Source of the DNA: Candidatus Sulfuritelmatomonas gaucii
GTDB taxonomy: Bacteria; Acidobacteriota; Terriglobia; Terriglobales; Acidobacteriaceae
Length of the DNA stretch: 64,000 nucleotides
Assembly: GCA_900290245.1 (NCBI GenBank)
Contig: OKRB01000001.1
Location: 39,873 to 103,872, forward strand
Reading direction: 5' to 3'
Positions 1 to 9,516 of this stretch are shown here, piece after piece; within the stretch, counting starts at the first letter, position 1, and every line of letters starts with the position of its first letter. A program made the translations under genes and the position numbers. Under the pieces are notes generated by a model that saw nothing but the letters and a program-made list of their open reading frames with translations, searched no databases and had not been told where the DNA came from.

Positions 1-2
1 AC

Positions 3-3000
3 GAACGATTCGTTCGAAGCAGGGAATTATGCTTATCCGTTCTGATCTGCCTGCTGGGAATGCACGCCGCCGCATGGTGCCAGCCGCAGGCCGCGAGCGC
101 CGGTGCCGATTCTTCTCAGGTGGACCCGTCCCAGACGACCTCAAACCCCCAGGCGGCCAACGATTCCATACAGGTATGGGAAGGCTTGACGGTGCTGAAT
201 ATTTCGTTCGAGGGTGTTCCGGCGACCCGCATTGAGCCGCTTCCTGAGGATCTTGCCCAGGGTGTCGGATCCCCGCTCACAGCCGAAAACCTGAAAAGGA
301 GTTTGCGCCAACTCTTCGCAAGCGGTTATTACGACACGATTGAGGTTGAGGGCAAGCGACAAGATGGTGGCGTTGCTCTGATTTTTGTGGGGCAGCCGCG
401 CACGTTTATCGGCACGGTTGGCGTGTATGGAGCGACCGGACCTACCGCGAACACCCAATTGGAGCGCGCCAGCCAACTCGAGGCCGGCGCTCGCTTCACC
501 GATGCCAAAATGAAGCGGGCGCTCGACCAGATGCGCACGTCACTCGAAGAGAACGGCTATTACCGGCCGGCGATCACCTACACCCAGACCCCGCACCCTG
601 ACGAACAGCTAATGGACATCGAGTTCCGCATTGTCTCTGGGCCGCGAGCGCGTGTGGGAAAGGTCTCTGTGACGGGCGATTCGGGGATGAAAGCGGACGA
701 ATTCCGGCGCCATGCACACCTGCGCACCGGCGCTTACGTCGACCGGGATACCGCGAATCACGCATTGGATGGAGTGCTTCGGGAATATCAACACCAAAAT
801 CGATTGGAAGCCGAGGTCAAGCTCGAATCCGCGACGTACGACCCCAAGGCGAAAGCAGTGAACTATCAATTCACAGCCAACCGCGGGCCTGTCGTGGAAG
901 TGAATATCGAGGGCGCCAGTCTCGATCCGGATCGGATCACTCGGCTGGTTCCCATCTTTGAAGAGGGTAGCGTTGACGAGGATCTCCTCAATGAAGGCAA
1001 TCGCCGATTGCGTGATTACTTCCAGCGCATGGGCTACTTCGATGCCAAGGTCGATCACAAACGGCAAACCGTCGGCAACGCCCAGGTCACCATTGTCTAT
1101 ACGGTACAGCTCGGGCCGCGGCGCCGCGTCGACAAGGTTTCCATCATCGGAAACCACTACTTCGACACCGCGACACTCAAGGATTTGATCAGCGTTCGCG
1201 CAGCCGATGTTCTCGACCGCCACGGAGTTTACAGCCAGGGATTGGTATCGGGCGACGTTGGCGCGCTCGAAGCCGTGTATAAGAACAACGGCTTTGCCGA
1301 TGTGAAGGTCACACCGGAGACCAGCACGCCGGAAACGGTGACCGCCGATAGCTCTCTGCCACCGACCCGTACGGCGGCTCGCCCTTCTGCCATCGCCCGC
1401 ACCGCGCCGCTCACGGTCACATATCACATTGCTGAAGGGAAACAGTTGCACGTGGGCACGATGCAAATAGACGGGAACGAACACATCGCCACCGGAACAC
1501 TGGTTTCGTTGCTGAACACTGCTCCCGGCCAATTACTTTCCCCCCGCAATCTGGCCCTGGACCACGATGCTTTGCTGACCGAGTATTACAGCCGGGGTTT
1601 TGACCGGGCGGCTGTCAACGTTACACAGCAGCCTGAGCCGGCCGATCCCGCCAAAGTCGACGTGGTCTTCAGTATTGTTGAAGGCCAGCAGATCTTCGTT
1701 CGCAACGTGCTCTTGACGGGTTTGCAATTTACGCGTCCTCAAACCGTGGCGCGAGCCATCACTTTGAGGGCCGGCAATCCGCTCGACCAGACGGCGCTCT
1801 TTGATACGCAGCGCAACCTTTATTCTTTCGCGCTGTTCAATGAAGTGAATACGGCTGTTGAGAATCCTGCCGGAGACGCGACGGAGAAGACGATCCTGCT
1901 CGAGATAGCGGAAGCGCGGAGATGGACTTTGACATACGGCTTCGGGTTCGAGGCGCAAACCGGGCAGCCTCAAAACAACTGCTCGGGTGCGAGCGTGGTG
2001 GGCGTTGCCTGCAGCCCAAACGGAAAGACAGGCGTCAGCCCCCGTGTGCTCATTGACATCACCCGCAACGGCCTCTTTGGCCGGGCGCAGTCGGCATCGC
2101 TGCAAGGTACGTATGGCCTGCTCGAGCAAAGTGTCGGCATCCAATATCAGGTTCCGCATATTGAAGGAAATCCCAACTTCGGCTTTACCTTCTCTGGTGG
2201 ATACGCCAACAGCCAGGATGTCTCCACGTACGTCGCTTCCCGTTTGGAAGGCGCATTCCGGTTGACGGAAAACTTCAACCATCCCGAGTCGTGGCTATCG
2301 AGAGCAAATACCTTCATCTATGAGCTGGATTTTCGCCGGGTGAAAGTGGCGGCCAGCAGCTTGCAGGCCTACCCTGGCGAGATTTCGGAACTCTCGACTG
2401 CGACGCGTGTGGGCGGGCCCGCCTTTACATGGATTCGCGACACACGCGACGTGCCGATGGATGCGCGTCGGGGCACCTACACCAGTTTTCAGGAGTTCCT
2501 ATCTGACAGGCTCTTTGGTGCGCAGGCCGAATTCAATCGCATTGACACTTCGAATTCAAGCTATTACGCATTCGACAAGGGAAGATTTGTGCTGGCTCGC
2601 AACACACGCTACGGCCAGGTGCGGTCATTCGGTACCGGTTCAAGCGGATTGATTCCGCTTCCGGAGCGTCTCTATGCCGGCGGCGCCGTCTCGTTGCGCG
2701 GATTCTCTCAGAACGCGGCCGGACCCCGCGATCCCGAGACCGGCTACCAGATTGGCGGCGCGGGAGCACTGATCAACAATACAGAGCTGCGCCTCCCGCC
2801 GCCCACGTTGCCGTGGCTGGGCAATACCGTGAGCTTCGTCGTCTTTCACGATATGGGCAATGTGTTTACGAATGCGGGCGATGCATGGGCCAGTGCGCTG
2901 CGCGTTCGCCAGCCCGACAGCGATGCATGCAGAGACGCGGTCGCAACCAACCCGTCAGGGTACCCAACGGGTTACACTCCTACCGGCAACCCAGCTTCCA

Positions 3001-3251
3001 CCGGGACGCAGGGACTGTGCAGCTTTAATAATTTCTCGCATTCTTTGGGTGTTGGCCTGCGCTATCACACGCCGGTCGGACCGATCCGCTTCGATGTCAG
3101 CTATAACCTGAATCCACCCATCTATCCGGTCAACATCAACTATTCGATCCCGACCGCCAAGGGAAGTACGATTCCGGGGTTTGCAACGGCGCCTTACCTC
3201 GGCCAGGCGCCCCACATTCTTTTCTTTTTTAGTCTCGGGCAGGCATTTTAA
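3..3251 (+). CDS. Omp85/BamA-family outer-membrane assembly protein, 5' end outside window
   Basis: Outer-membrane beta-barrel protein of the Omp85 superfamily, which inserts or exports other outer-membrane proteins. The frame is open to the left edge. The first in-frame ATG is at 60, but the residues just upstream (LCLSVLICLLG) look like the core of a signal peptide, so the true start is probably outside the window. The periplasmic part shows about seven successive POTRA-like repeats (roughly residues 43-110, 113-195, 196-275, 277-352, 353-460, 461-545 and 546-625, counting from the ATG at 60). The barrel starts near RWTLTYGFGFEA and carries the SLRGF form of the conserved RGF motif of the inward loop. 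Proteobacterial BamA has five POTRAs, so this is a long version. Its stop codon overlaps the start of the SurA-like gene by one base, and a TamB-like gene follows, forming an envelope-biogenesis operon. BamA or TamA equivalence cannot be settled from this sequence. Confidence 0.93.
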   Translation, partial: ERFVRSRELCLSVLICLLGMHAAAWCQPQAASAGADSSQVDPSQTTSNPQAANDSIQVWEGLTVLNISFEGVPATRIEPLPEDLAQGVGSPLTAENLKRSLRQLFASGYYDTIEVEGKRQDGGVALIFVGQPRTFIGTVGVYGATGPTANTQLERASQLEAGARFTDAKMKRALDQMRTSLEENGYYRPAITYTQTPHPDEQLMDIEFRIVSGPRARVGKVSVTGDSGMKADEFRRHAHLRTGAYVDRDTANHALDGVLREYQHQNRLEAEVKLESATYDPKAKAVNYQFTANRGPVVEVNIEGASLDPDRITRLVPIFEEGSVDEDLLNEGNRRLRDYFQRMGYFDAKVDHKRQTVGNAQVTIVYTVQLGPRRRVDKVSIIGNHYFDTATLKDLISVRAADVLDRHGVYSQGLVSGDVGALEAVYKNNGFADVKVTPETSTPETVTADSSLPPTRTAARPSAIARTAPLTVTYHIAEGKQLHVGTMQIDGNEHIATGTLVSLLNTAPGQLLSPRNLALDHDALLTEYYSRGFDRAAVNVTQQPEPADPAKVDVVFSIVEGQQIFVRNVLLTGLQFTRPQTVARAITLRAGNPLDQTALFDTQRNLYSFALFNEVNTAVENPAGDATEKTILLEIAEARRWTLTYGFGFEAQTGQPQNNCSGASVVGVACSPNGKTGVSPRVLIDITRNGLFGRAQSASLQGTYGLLEQSVGIQYQVPHIEGNPNFGFTFSGGYANSQDVSTYVASRLEGAFRLTENFNHPESWLSRANTFIYELDFRRVKVAASSLQAYPGEISELSTATRVGGPAFTWIRDTRDVPMDARRGTYTSFQEFLSDRLFGAQAEFNRIDTSNSSYYAFDKGRFVLARNTRYGQVRSFGTGSSGLIPLPERLYAGGAVSLRGFSQNAAGPRDPETGYQIGGAGALINNTELRLPPPTLPWLGNTVSFVVFHDMGNVFTNAGDAWASALRVRQPDSDACRDAVATNPSGYPTGYTPTGNPASTGTQGLCSFNNFSHSLGVGLRYHTPVGPIRFDVSYNLNPPIYPVNINYSIPTAKGSTIPGFATAPYLGQAPHILFFFSLGQAF

Positions 3252-4069
3252 TGAGCACAGTGGCCACAGTCCGGAACTTGCTCACGAGTGAACGAATTTG
3301 TGTGTGTGTGATGACCGTGTGTCTGATCGCGTGCAGCGCAGCCCGGGGCGCGAGCCAAAGCGGGCAATCGGCAGCGCAGAACCAACCGTCCAATGCCGCT
3401 TCCCCCGTAGTGCTCGATCGCGTCGTGGCCGTAGTGAACAATCGCGCCATCCTGTTCAGCGACGTTGAAGACGAAATTCGGCTTTCGATTCTCGATCCCG
3501 TCCGTGGCGGACAGGGCCCGCTCACCGAGCAGCACGCGCTCGAAGAACTCATCAGCCGCGCGCTCATTGAACAGCAAATTCGCCAGGAAGATCTGCAAGC
3601 CATCGAACCCTCGCAACAGGACGTAAATACCCGCCTGGAGGACCTTCGCAAGCAGCTTCCCGCCTGCATCCGCCAGAACTGCGCCTCCGACGCAGGATGG
3701 GCGGTATTTCTGGCGTCACACGGCCTCACGGTAGAACGTGTCGAGGCTTACGCCCGCTACCGCGTTGAAATCCTGCGCTTCATCGAGCAGCGATTCCGTC
3801 AGGGAATTCAAATCTCCCAGCAACAGATTGAAGATTATTACCACAACACGCTTCTGCCGCAGTACGCGCCCGGCGAGGCGGTTCCTTCGCTGGAGCAAGT
3901 TGCCTCCAGGATTCAGGAGATCCTGCTGCAGCAGCAGGTGAATGTGCTGTTCGATAACTGGCTCGACAATTTGCGCCAGCAGGGCGACGTGGAAGTGCTT
4001 GACCCAAAGCTGGCGCCGGCGCTCAACGATCTCAGCGCCCCTCGCGAACCGGGAAGGGGTGATCCGTGA
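3251..4069 (+). CDS. SurA N-domain-like periplasmic chaperone without PPIase domain
   Basis: Likely an exported chaperone for outer-membrane proteins. A hydrophobic N-terminal stretch (VMTVCLIACSAARGAS) resembles a signal peptide. It is followed by the SurA N-domain signature VVLDRVVAVVNNRAILFSDV and a helical region that continues to about residue 235. The protein is only 272 residues. Full SurA has about 430 with one or two parvulin domains, and no parvulin-like segment is visible here, so it should bind substrates without isomerase activity. The ATG start overlaps the Omp85 stop by one base, and the end overlaps the GTG of the TamB-like gene by four. Sharing an operon with Omp85 supports a role in delivering unfolded barrel proteins. 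An alternative start at ATG 3311 would give a shorter signal peptide. Confidence 0.85.
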   Translation: MSTVATVRNLLTSERICVCVMTVCLIACSAARGASQSGQSAAQNQPSNAASPVVLDRVVAVVNNRAILFSDVEDEIRLSILDPVRGGQGPLTEQHALEELISRALIEQQIRQEDLQAIEPSQQDVNTRLEDLRKQLPACIRQNCASDAGWAVFLASHGLTVERVEAYARYRVEILRFIEQRFRQGIQISQQQIEDYYHNTLLPQYAPGEAVPSLEQVASRIQEILLQQQVNVLFDNWLDNLRQQGDVEVLDPKLAPALNDLSAPREPGRGDP

Positions 4070-7000
4070 GCGATCGTGACGCCGCTCCCATCGCGCAGGA
4101 GCACGCGATGCCTCCCGATCCGTCGTCAGGCCGCATGCGGCGCCGCCTGCGCAGGTTTTTCCTCCGCCATCTTCCGCTCAGTGTTGCCGGCGCATTCGTT
4201 TTGCTGCTTCTTCTGGCGGCTGGAGCGTATTTTGCCGCGAGCACGTCCGCATTCGAGAACGTGGTGCGCAAACGCCTGATCGCGGAGATTGGGAATCTTA
4301 CCGGCGGCCGGGTTGAGATTGCATCGTTCCACTGGCGCCTGTTTCATCTCGAGGCGGAGGCAGACGGAGTGGTCATTCACGGCACGGAAGATCCGGGCGA
4401 AGCACCGTACGCGCAAGTCGCAAGCCTGCGAGTGCAGGTGAGCATCCTGGGCATCTTGAGTCCCCACGTTCAGCTGCGCAACCTTAACATCATCCGGCCT
4501 AGCCTGCACCTCATCGTTTATCCGGACGGGTCGACGAATCAACCGCACCCCCGCAAGCCTGAAACATCGAGCAAGCCTGCGATCGAAACACTCTTCAACC
4601 TCCAGGCTGGCCATGTCGCGGTCGAGAATGGCACGTTGGACTTCGACGACCGCGCTGCGGTGTTCGATTATCAAAACCGCTACGCGCCGCTCGATTTCGA
4701 AGCCAATGACGTTTCCGTGGTCACGCGCTATGCGCGCGCGGCGCATGGCGCACCTGAGTTCTATCGGATTGAGGTGGGCGCTACGAATCTCAATCTGACG
4801 CGTCGTATCCCGCGAAGGAAAACGGCCGCTGCACAGGGTGCGGTACAGGCCACACTCGATCTGGAGCAGAATCGCGCCTTTTTACGCAGCTTGACGTTCA
4901 AGGCACGCGGTTCCGGAATCAAGGATCAGGGACTCCTGGTCTCTGGAGTTCTTGAAGATTTCACTCATTCACGATGGCAGGCCAAAGTTGCAGGCGATCT
5001 TGACATGCGGCTGCTCGAGCCGGTTACCGGATACGCCGACGCTCCAGAAGGCATTGCCCGGGTCGATCTCTCGGCAGCGGGGCTTGAAGGAGCATTCGAC
5101 ATCGATGGCGGCGTCCATGTGGCACAGGGGTCGTATATCGGGGCGGGCATCACGGCGGCGGGCATCACTCTCGATGCGCGGGTTCATGCGGATCGCAAGC
5201 AGCTCCTGATCACCCAGATCGTTGCGCGCCTGCGGCAAGGCGGAGAAATTCAGGGCTCGGTCGACCTGGAGCCGTGGCTGCCCGCAGCTTCCTCCGTGAT
5301 CACGAGGCCCCCAGCAATCGAAGCTGAAGGAACTCCCGGCGCGCGAAATGTTCTGGTCCGAGCGGCGCCCTGGAACGTCCCGGTGAATGGTAAAGTTACG
5401 GCAGCCTTCAAAGACGTGACGCTGGACGCGATCCTGGATATGGTGTGCGCACCTCCATTCAGGCGTCTGGGCCTGGACTCCCTGGTGAACGGCCCGGCGG
5501 AGGCCACCTGGTCCAATGGTGACGCGCGCAGCATCGCCGTCACTGCAGCTTTCGGCCTGAGCCCCTCCGCACACGCTCCCGCTGGGGAAGCTCCCACCCG
5601 CGGTGCAATCGATGCGACCTATAGACAACGAACCGGCGCAGTGGAGTTGCGCGAACTGGAGCTGCAACTTCCCGCCAGCGAGCTGGATGCGCGCGGCGCC
5701 ATTGGCGCTTATCCCTTGAAAAGCGCATCGGCAATCAACGTGGATCTTCATTCGCACAACCTGGGAGAGTTCGATACGGTGCTGCGCGGTTTGGGACTCG
5801 AGCGCAGCGGTAAAACCGGAATCGCTGCTTTGCCGGTAGGCCTGGCGGGCCACGCAGATTTTCACGGTACCTGGACCGGCTCGCTGGTTAAACCGCATCT
5901 CACCGGTTCCCTGAAGGCCACAAACTTTGCTTTGGAGATGCCCACGGCAAACGGCAACTCGAACCAGCCACAGACTGTGCACATGGATTCCGTCGAGGCC
6001 GTGGGGAGTTATTCGCCGGCCCAGATTGCTATACAAAGCGCGCAGTTCGTCCGCGGAGAGTCCAGGATCGTACTCAGTGGAACACTGGATGCCTCGGATG
6101 GCTCCGAACAGAGCTTCGACAAGAACTCTGTTGTGCACGCGCAGATTGCAGGCACGAACGTCGACATCGCGGACATTCAACCAATCTTCAGTACCGGCAG
6201 CGGCCAGCGCTTCCCGATAACAGGAGATCTGAACACGCGCATCCAGGTCGACGGACCGCTGCATGCGCCATCAGGTTCCGGCTCAGTGGAAATAAATGGC
6301 GGCAGCCTCTATGGCGAAGCGGTCGACCACCTCCAAATCGAAGGTGCGATTGCAAACGAAGAACTCAAAGTAACGTCGGCGACGCTCAAGGGCGCCGGCG
6401 GCACCATCGCTGCTTCAGGCAGTTACGACTTCAGAGCCAAACGCTTTCAAGTCGACGCGTACGGTGCAGGCATCGACGTCTCGCGGGTTCGCTGGTTGCA
6501 GCAGCACAATTTGGATGCAACCGGCCAGCTGAGGATTTCAGTGACAGCCTCCGGCACCTTGGACGATCCAAATTTGCAAGCTGAAGCTGAAGTGAACCCG
6601 CTCAGTCTTGGGGGGCAGAGATTCGGAGCACTTCACATATTGACGCACGCTGCCAACCGGGCTCTTCACTACGACGCGAGCACACAGTTGGAGGGAGCCG
6701 AACTTACACTTCGAGGCGACACCGCGCTGAACCACGAATACCAAACCCAGGCGCAGCTTGCCTTCACGCAGTTCAACATAGGCGCGCTTCTCAGAATGGA
6801 GCACGTCGCCGCGGTCAGCGGAGAATCGGCGCTGGCCGGCACGGTCGCGATCTCCGGTCCGCTGGCGCATCTTGACCAACTTCATGGAGACATACAGCTC
6901 CGTCAATTGGCCATGACCATCGCAGGGGTCCCACTCGAAAGCGATGGCGGCGTCCATGCCACGTTGTCAGGTGGCAGCATTCACCTCGATCCCCTCCACG

Positions 7001-8340
7001 TGACGGGCGAAGATACTGACGTGCGCGCGCAAGGCACTGTATCGCTTCAGGGCTCGCGGCAGATTGATCTTGCGGCCGACGGATCCATCAACCTCAAGCT
7101 CGCCGAAACTCTCGATCCCGACCTGACTGCTGCCGGCGTCACCACTTTCAAGGTCGCAGCGCACGGTCCACTGGAACACCCCAGCCTTCAAGGCAGCATC
7201 GAATTCCAGAATGGCTCTCTTTCCCTTGAGGATCTGCCCAACGGCCTGAGCCAGTTGCACGGCACGCTGGAGTTTAACCAGAACCGGCTTGAAGTGAAAA
7301 GCCTGACTGCGATGAGCGGCGGTGGTTTGCTCAGCGTGACCGGATTTCTTGCTTATCAACGCGGCATCTTCGCCAACCTGTCGGTCACCGGCGATGAGGT
7401 TCACATCCGTTATCCCGAGGGAGTCACCTCGCTCGCCAACGCCAAATTGCAACTGCAAGGCTCGCAGAACAACCTTCTGCTTTCAGGTGATGTGCTCATC
7501 ACCCGCTTCGGCATGAACCCGGACGTCGACCTCGCAGCCTTGGGTTCCCAGGCCAACAGTTCTCTACAGACGATTGCGGCGCCCGAATCCGCCTCGAACC
7601 ACGTGCGGCTCGATGTGCACATCGCCTCCTCGCCGCAGTTGAGCTTCCAGAATGCTTTTGCCAAGCTTGCCGGCGACGTGGATTTGCGTTTGCGCGGCAC
7701 CCTGGCCTCGCCGTCACTGTTGGGCCGCGTCTCGATCACTGAAGGCAGCGCCATGATTGCGGGAACGCGCTATGAACTGGAGCGCGGCGACATTACGTTC
7801 ACCAATCCGGTCCGGATCGAACCCCTTATCGATCTGAGTGCCACGGCGCACGTTGAAGACTACGATATCTCCCTCGGCCTCAATGGACCACTGCAAAAGC
7901 TGGCAATCACCTACCGCAGCGACCCTCCGTTACCTGAGACTGACGTGGTGTCGCTCCTCGCCCTGGGCCACACGGCCAATCAGCAGCGCCTCTACACTCA
8001 GCAACAGGAGCAGTCCATCACCAATCCCACCACCGATTCGCTTCTCGGTGGGGCGCTGAATGCCACGGTCAGCAACCGCGTGCAAAAACTCTTTGGGGCG
8101 GGCTCTGTAAAAATCGATCCCAACTACCTTGGCGCCTTCGGCAACTCCACTTCGCGGATCACCGTCCAGGAGCAACTGGGTCGCGACGTGACGCTCACAT
8201 ACGCAACCGATGTGAACACAACCAGCCAGCAGTTGCTCCAGGCCGAAGTCGCCATCAACCGGCACGTTTCCCTGGTGGTGGCTCGCGACGAATCGGGCGT
8301 CTTTTCCATGGTCATCAAGGCCACGCGGCGCTACCGCTAG
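4066..8340 (+). CDS. TamB-like (DUF490) envelope-spanning translocation/assembly protein
   Basis: A 1424-residue protein with one N-terminal membrane anchor (about residues 33-58, AGAFVLLLLLAAGAYFAA), then more than 1100 residues of repetitive beta-rich sequence typical of AsmA/TamB-type periplasmic bridges. A C-terminal DUF490-like domain (about 1215-1424) includes AMIAGTRYELERGDITFTNP and LPETDVVSLLALGHT. Family members work with Omp85 proteins in autotransporter assembly or carry phospholipid between membranes as a beta-taco groove. The GTG start overlaps the preceding stop by four bases, which implies translational coupling with the chaperone and Omp85 genes. Which role applies here is not visible in the sequence. 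Confidence 0.9.
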   Translation: MSDRDAAPIAQEHAMPPDPSSGRMRRRLRRFFLRHLPLSVAGAFVLLLLLAAGAYFAASTSAFENVVRKRLIAEIGNLTGGRVEIASFHWRLFHLEAEADGVVIHGTEDPGEAPYAQVASLRVQVSILGILSPHVQLRNLNIIRPSLHLIVYPDGSTNQPHPRKPETSSKPAIETLFNLQAGHVAVENGTLDFDDRAAVFDYQNRYAPLDFEANDVSVVTRYARAAHGAPEFYRIEVGATNLNLTRRIPRRKTAAAQGAVQATLDLEQNRAFLRSLTFKARGSGIKDQGLLVSGVLEDFTHSRWQAKVAGDLDMRLLEPVTGYADAPEGIARVDLSAAGLEGAFDIDGGVHVAQGSYIGAGITAAGITLDARVHADRKQLLITQIVARLRQGGEIQGSVDLEPWLPAASSVITRPPAIEAEGTPGARNVLVRAAPWNVPVNGKVTAAFKDVTLDAILDMVCAPPFRRLGLDSLVNGPAEATWSNGDARSIAVTAAFGLSPSAHAPAGEAPTRGAIDATYRQRTGAVELRELELQLPASELDARGAIGAYPLKSASAINVDLHSHNLGEFDTVLRGLGLERSGKTGIAALPVGLAGHADFHGTWTGSLVKPHLTGSLKATNFALEMPTANGNSNQPQTVHMDSVEAVGSYSPAQIAIQSAQFVRGESRIVLSGTLDASDGSEQSFDKNSVVHAQIAGTNVDIADIQPIFSTGSGQRFPITGDLNTRIQVDGPLHAPSGSGSVEINGGSLYGEAVDHLQIEGAIANEELKVTSATLKGAGGTIAASGSYDFRAKRFQVDAYGAGIDVSRVRWLQQHNLDATGQLRISVTASGTLDDPNLQAEAEVNPLSLGGQRFGALHILTHAANRALHYDASTQLEGAELTLRGDTALNHEYQTQAQLAFTQFNIGALLRMEHVAAVSGESALAGTVAISGPLAHLDQLHGDIQLRQLAMTIAGVPLESDGGVHATLSGGSIHLDPLHVTGEDTDVRAQGTVSLQGSRQIDLAADGSINLKLAETLDPDLTAAGVTTFKVAAHGPLEHPSLQGSIEFQNGSLSLEDLPNGLSQLHGTLEFNQNRLEVKSLTAMSGGGLLSVTGFLAYQRGIFANLSVTGDEVHIRYPEGVTSLANAKLQLQGSQNNLLLSGDVLITRFGMNPDVDLAALGSQANSSLQTIAAPESASNHVRLDVHIASSPQLSFQNAFAKLAGDVDLRLRGTLASPSLLGRVSITEGSAMIAGTRYELERGDITFTNPVRIEPLIDLSATAHVEDYDISLGLNGPLQKLAITYRSDPPLPETDVVSLLALGHTANQQRLYTQQQEQSITNPTTDSLLGGALNATVSNRVQKLFGAGSVKIDPNYLGAFGNSTSRITVQEQLGRDVTLTYATDVNTTSQQLLQAEVAINRHVSLVVARDESGVFSMVIKATRRYR

Positions 8341-8508
8341 GGCGATTCCCTTAGATACGCCCCCACCCCGAAAAGGTATTGCCGCCCCGCCGATTCGCGC
8401 AACCCTGCGCGCTGATCTGGTGTCTAATGAGGGGCGTGCAAGAGGAACGGAGGCGATCGTCCGACGCATGCGCCGTCGTCCAGAAGACGCCACAGAGGAG
8501 GAAACCCC

Positions 8509-9288
8509 ATGACAAGAATCATTCGTCCCAGTAAAACCTTGGTATTGGCCGCGGCCATGATTGGATTGATCGTGGCCGTTCCACCCGAATCGCGGGCTGC
8601 TGCGGGGCCGCAGGATTTGCCCAGCGCGGTTCAGGCCAAGCTGAATAAGTCGCAGTTCAAAGACGTCAAAGTGAGCGCCGACGCGACCGGCATCGTAACG
8701 CTGACTGGATCGGTCAGCCTCTACGAGTACAAGTCCGATGCAGAAAAGAACGCACTTCACGTCAAGGGTATTAAGGCGGTGCGAAACCTGATTTCGGTAG
8801 CGGGCCCTACGGTTTCCGATGCCGATCTGGAGAAAAAGCTAGGCGAGCAATTGACCTATAACCGTGAGGGTTACGGAAGTATGTATGACGCCATCACATT
8901 GCAGATTCAGGATGGGGTCGTGACCCTGGGCGGTCATTCTCACGACTATCCCGATCGGGATTCTGCCGTGGCGCTTGCGGCCACCACCCCCGGCGTGAAG
9001 GATGTGGTCGACAACATCGAGGTGGATCCTGTGTCGCAGATGGACTGGGGAATCCGCATTGCTGTGGCGCGCGCCGTCTACAGCTTCCCCTCGCTGAGCC
9101 GATACGCGATCGACCCCGCCCATCCCATTCGCATCTCTGTTCAGAACGGCCACGTGGAGCTCTATGGCCTGGTAGACTCACAGGCGGACAAAGAAGCTGC
9201 GGGGCTTCGCGCCAACACCGTGCCCGGAGTATTCAGCGTCGAAAACGATTTGCAGGTAGCCGGCCAGCCCGCCGAAAAGAAGCCGTAG
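8509..9288 (+). CDS. Exported protein with three BON domains
   Basis: 259 residues with a signal peptide (about 1-34, VLAAAMIGLIVAV then AAAG). Three BON-type modules follow: about 38-100 (FKDVKVSADATGIVTLTGSV), 103-175 (ITLQIQDGVVTLGGHSHD) and 180-255 (IRISVQNGHVELYGLVDSQAD). Each shows the conserved glycine and the beta-hairpin pattern of BON domains. These bind phospholipid or bridge envelope components in OsmY- and Kon-like proteins. The ATG is preceded by a strong ribosome site (GAGGAGG at 8493-8499). It stands alone, 168 bases after the TamB-like gene and followed by a terminator-like hairpin. A periplasmic envelope or stress role is inferred only. Confidence 0.85.
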   Translation: MTRIIRPSKTLVLAAAMIGLIVAVPPESRAAAGPQDLPSAVQAKLNKSQFKDVKVSADATGIVTLTGSVSLYEYKSDAEKNALHVKGIKAVRNLISVAGPTVSDADLEKKLGEQLTYNREGYGSMYDAITLQIQDGVVTLGGHSHDYPDRDSAVALAATTPGVKDVVDNIEVDPVSQMDWGIRIAVARAVYSFPSLSRYAIDPAHPIRISVQNGHVELYGLVDSQADKEAAGLRANTVPGVFSVENDLQVAGQPAEKKP

Positions 9289-9311
9289 ACCTGAACTGCG
9301 GAAGTGCAACT

Positions 9312-9350
9312 CGCGCGGACCTGGGTGATCCAGTGTCCGCGCGCGGTTTT
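9312..9350 (+). terminator. Intrinsic terminator after BON-domain gene
   Basis: Perfect 9-bp GC stem (9312-9320 with 9335-9343). The loop can form a further short CTGG/CCAG helix, and the stem is followed by CGGTTTT. It lies 24 bases after the stop of the BON gene. Confidence 0.7.
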
Positions 9351-9516
9351 CCAAGCCATTCCGGGCTGGCGCTCGAGAGCCGATGATTCCGTCGCGGCGC
9401 CGGAGGCGGCAATCGTTCGTCACCGCGCGATTGCCGATGAAATGTTTATGCTGTAGAGTGCCTTTTTGGCCCGCTGCAAGCTGGCAGAGGAATTGTGCGG
9501 GCACGAAGGAGACTTG

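Noticed and set aside
609..1532. 307-codon minus-strand reading frame opposite the Omp85 gene
   Set aside because: Lies fully antisense to a well-conserved POTRA region and has no recognisable protein pattern.
4969..6264. 431-codon minus-strand frame opposite the TamB-like gene
   Set aside because: Composition is that of a GC-rich antisense shadow; the plus-strand frame is continuous and family-like.
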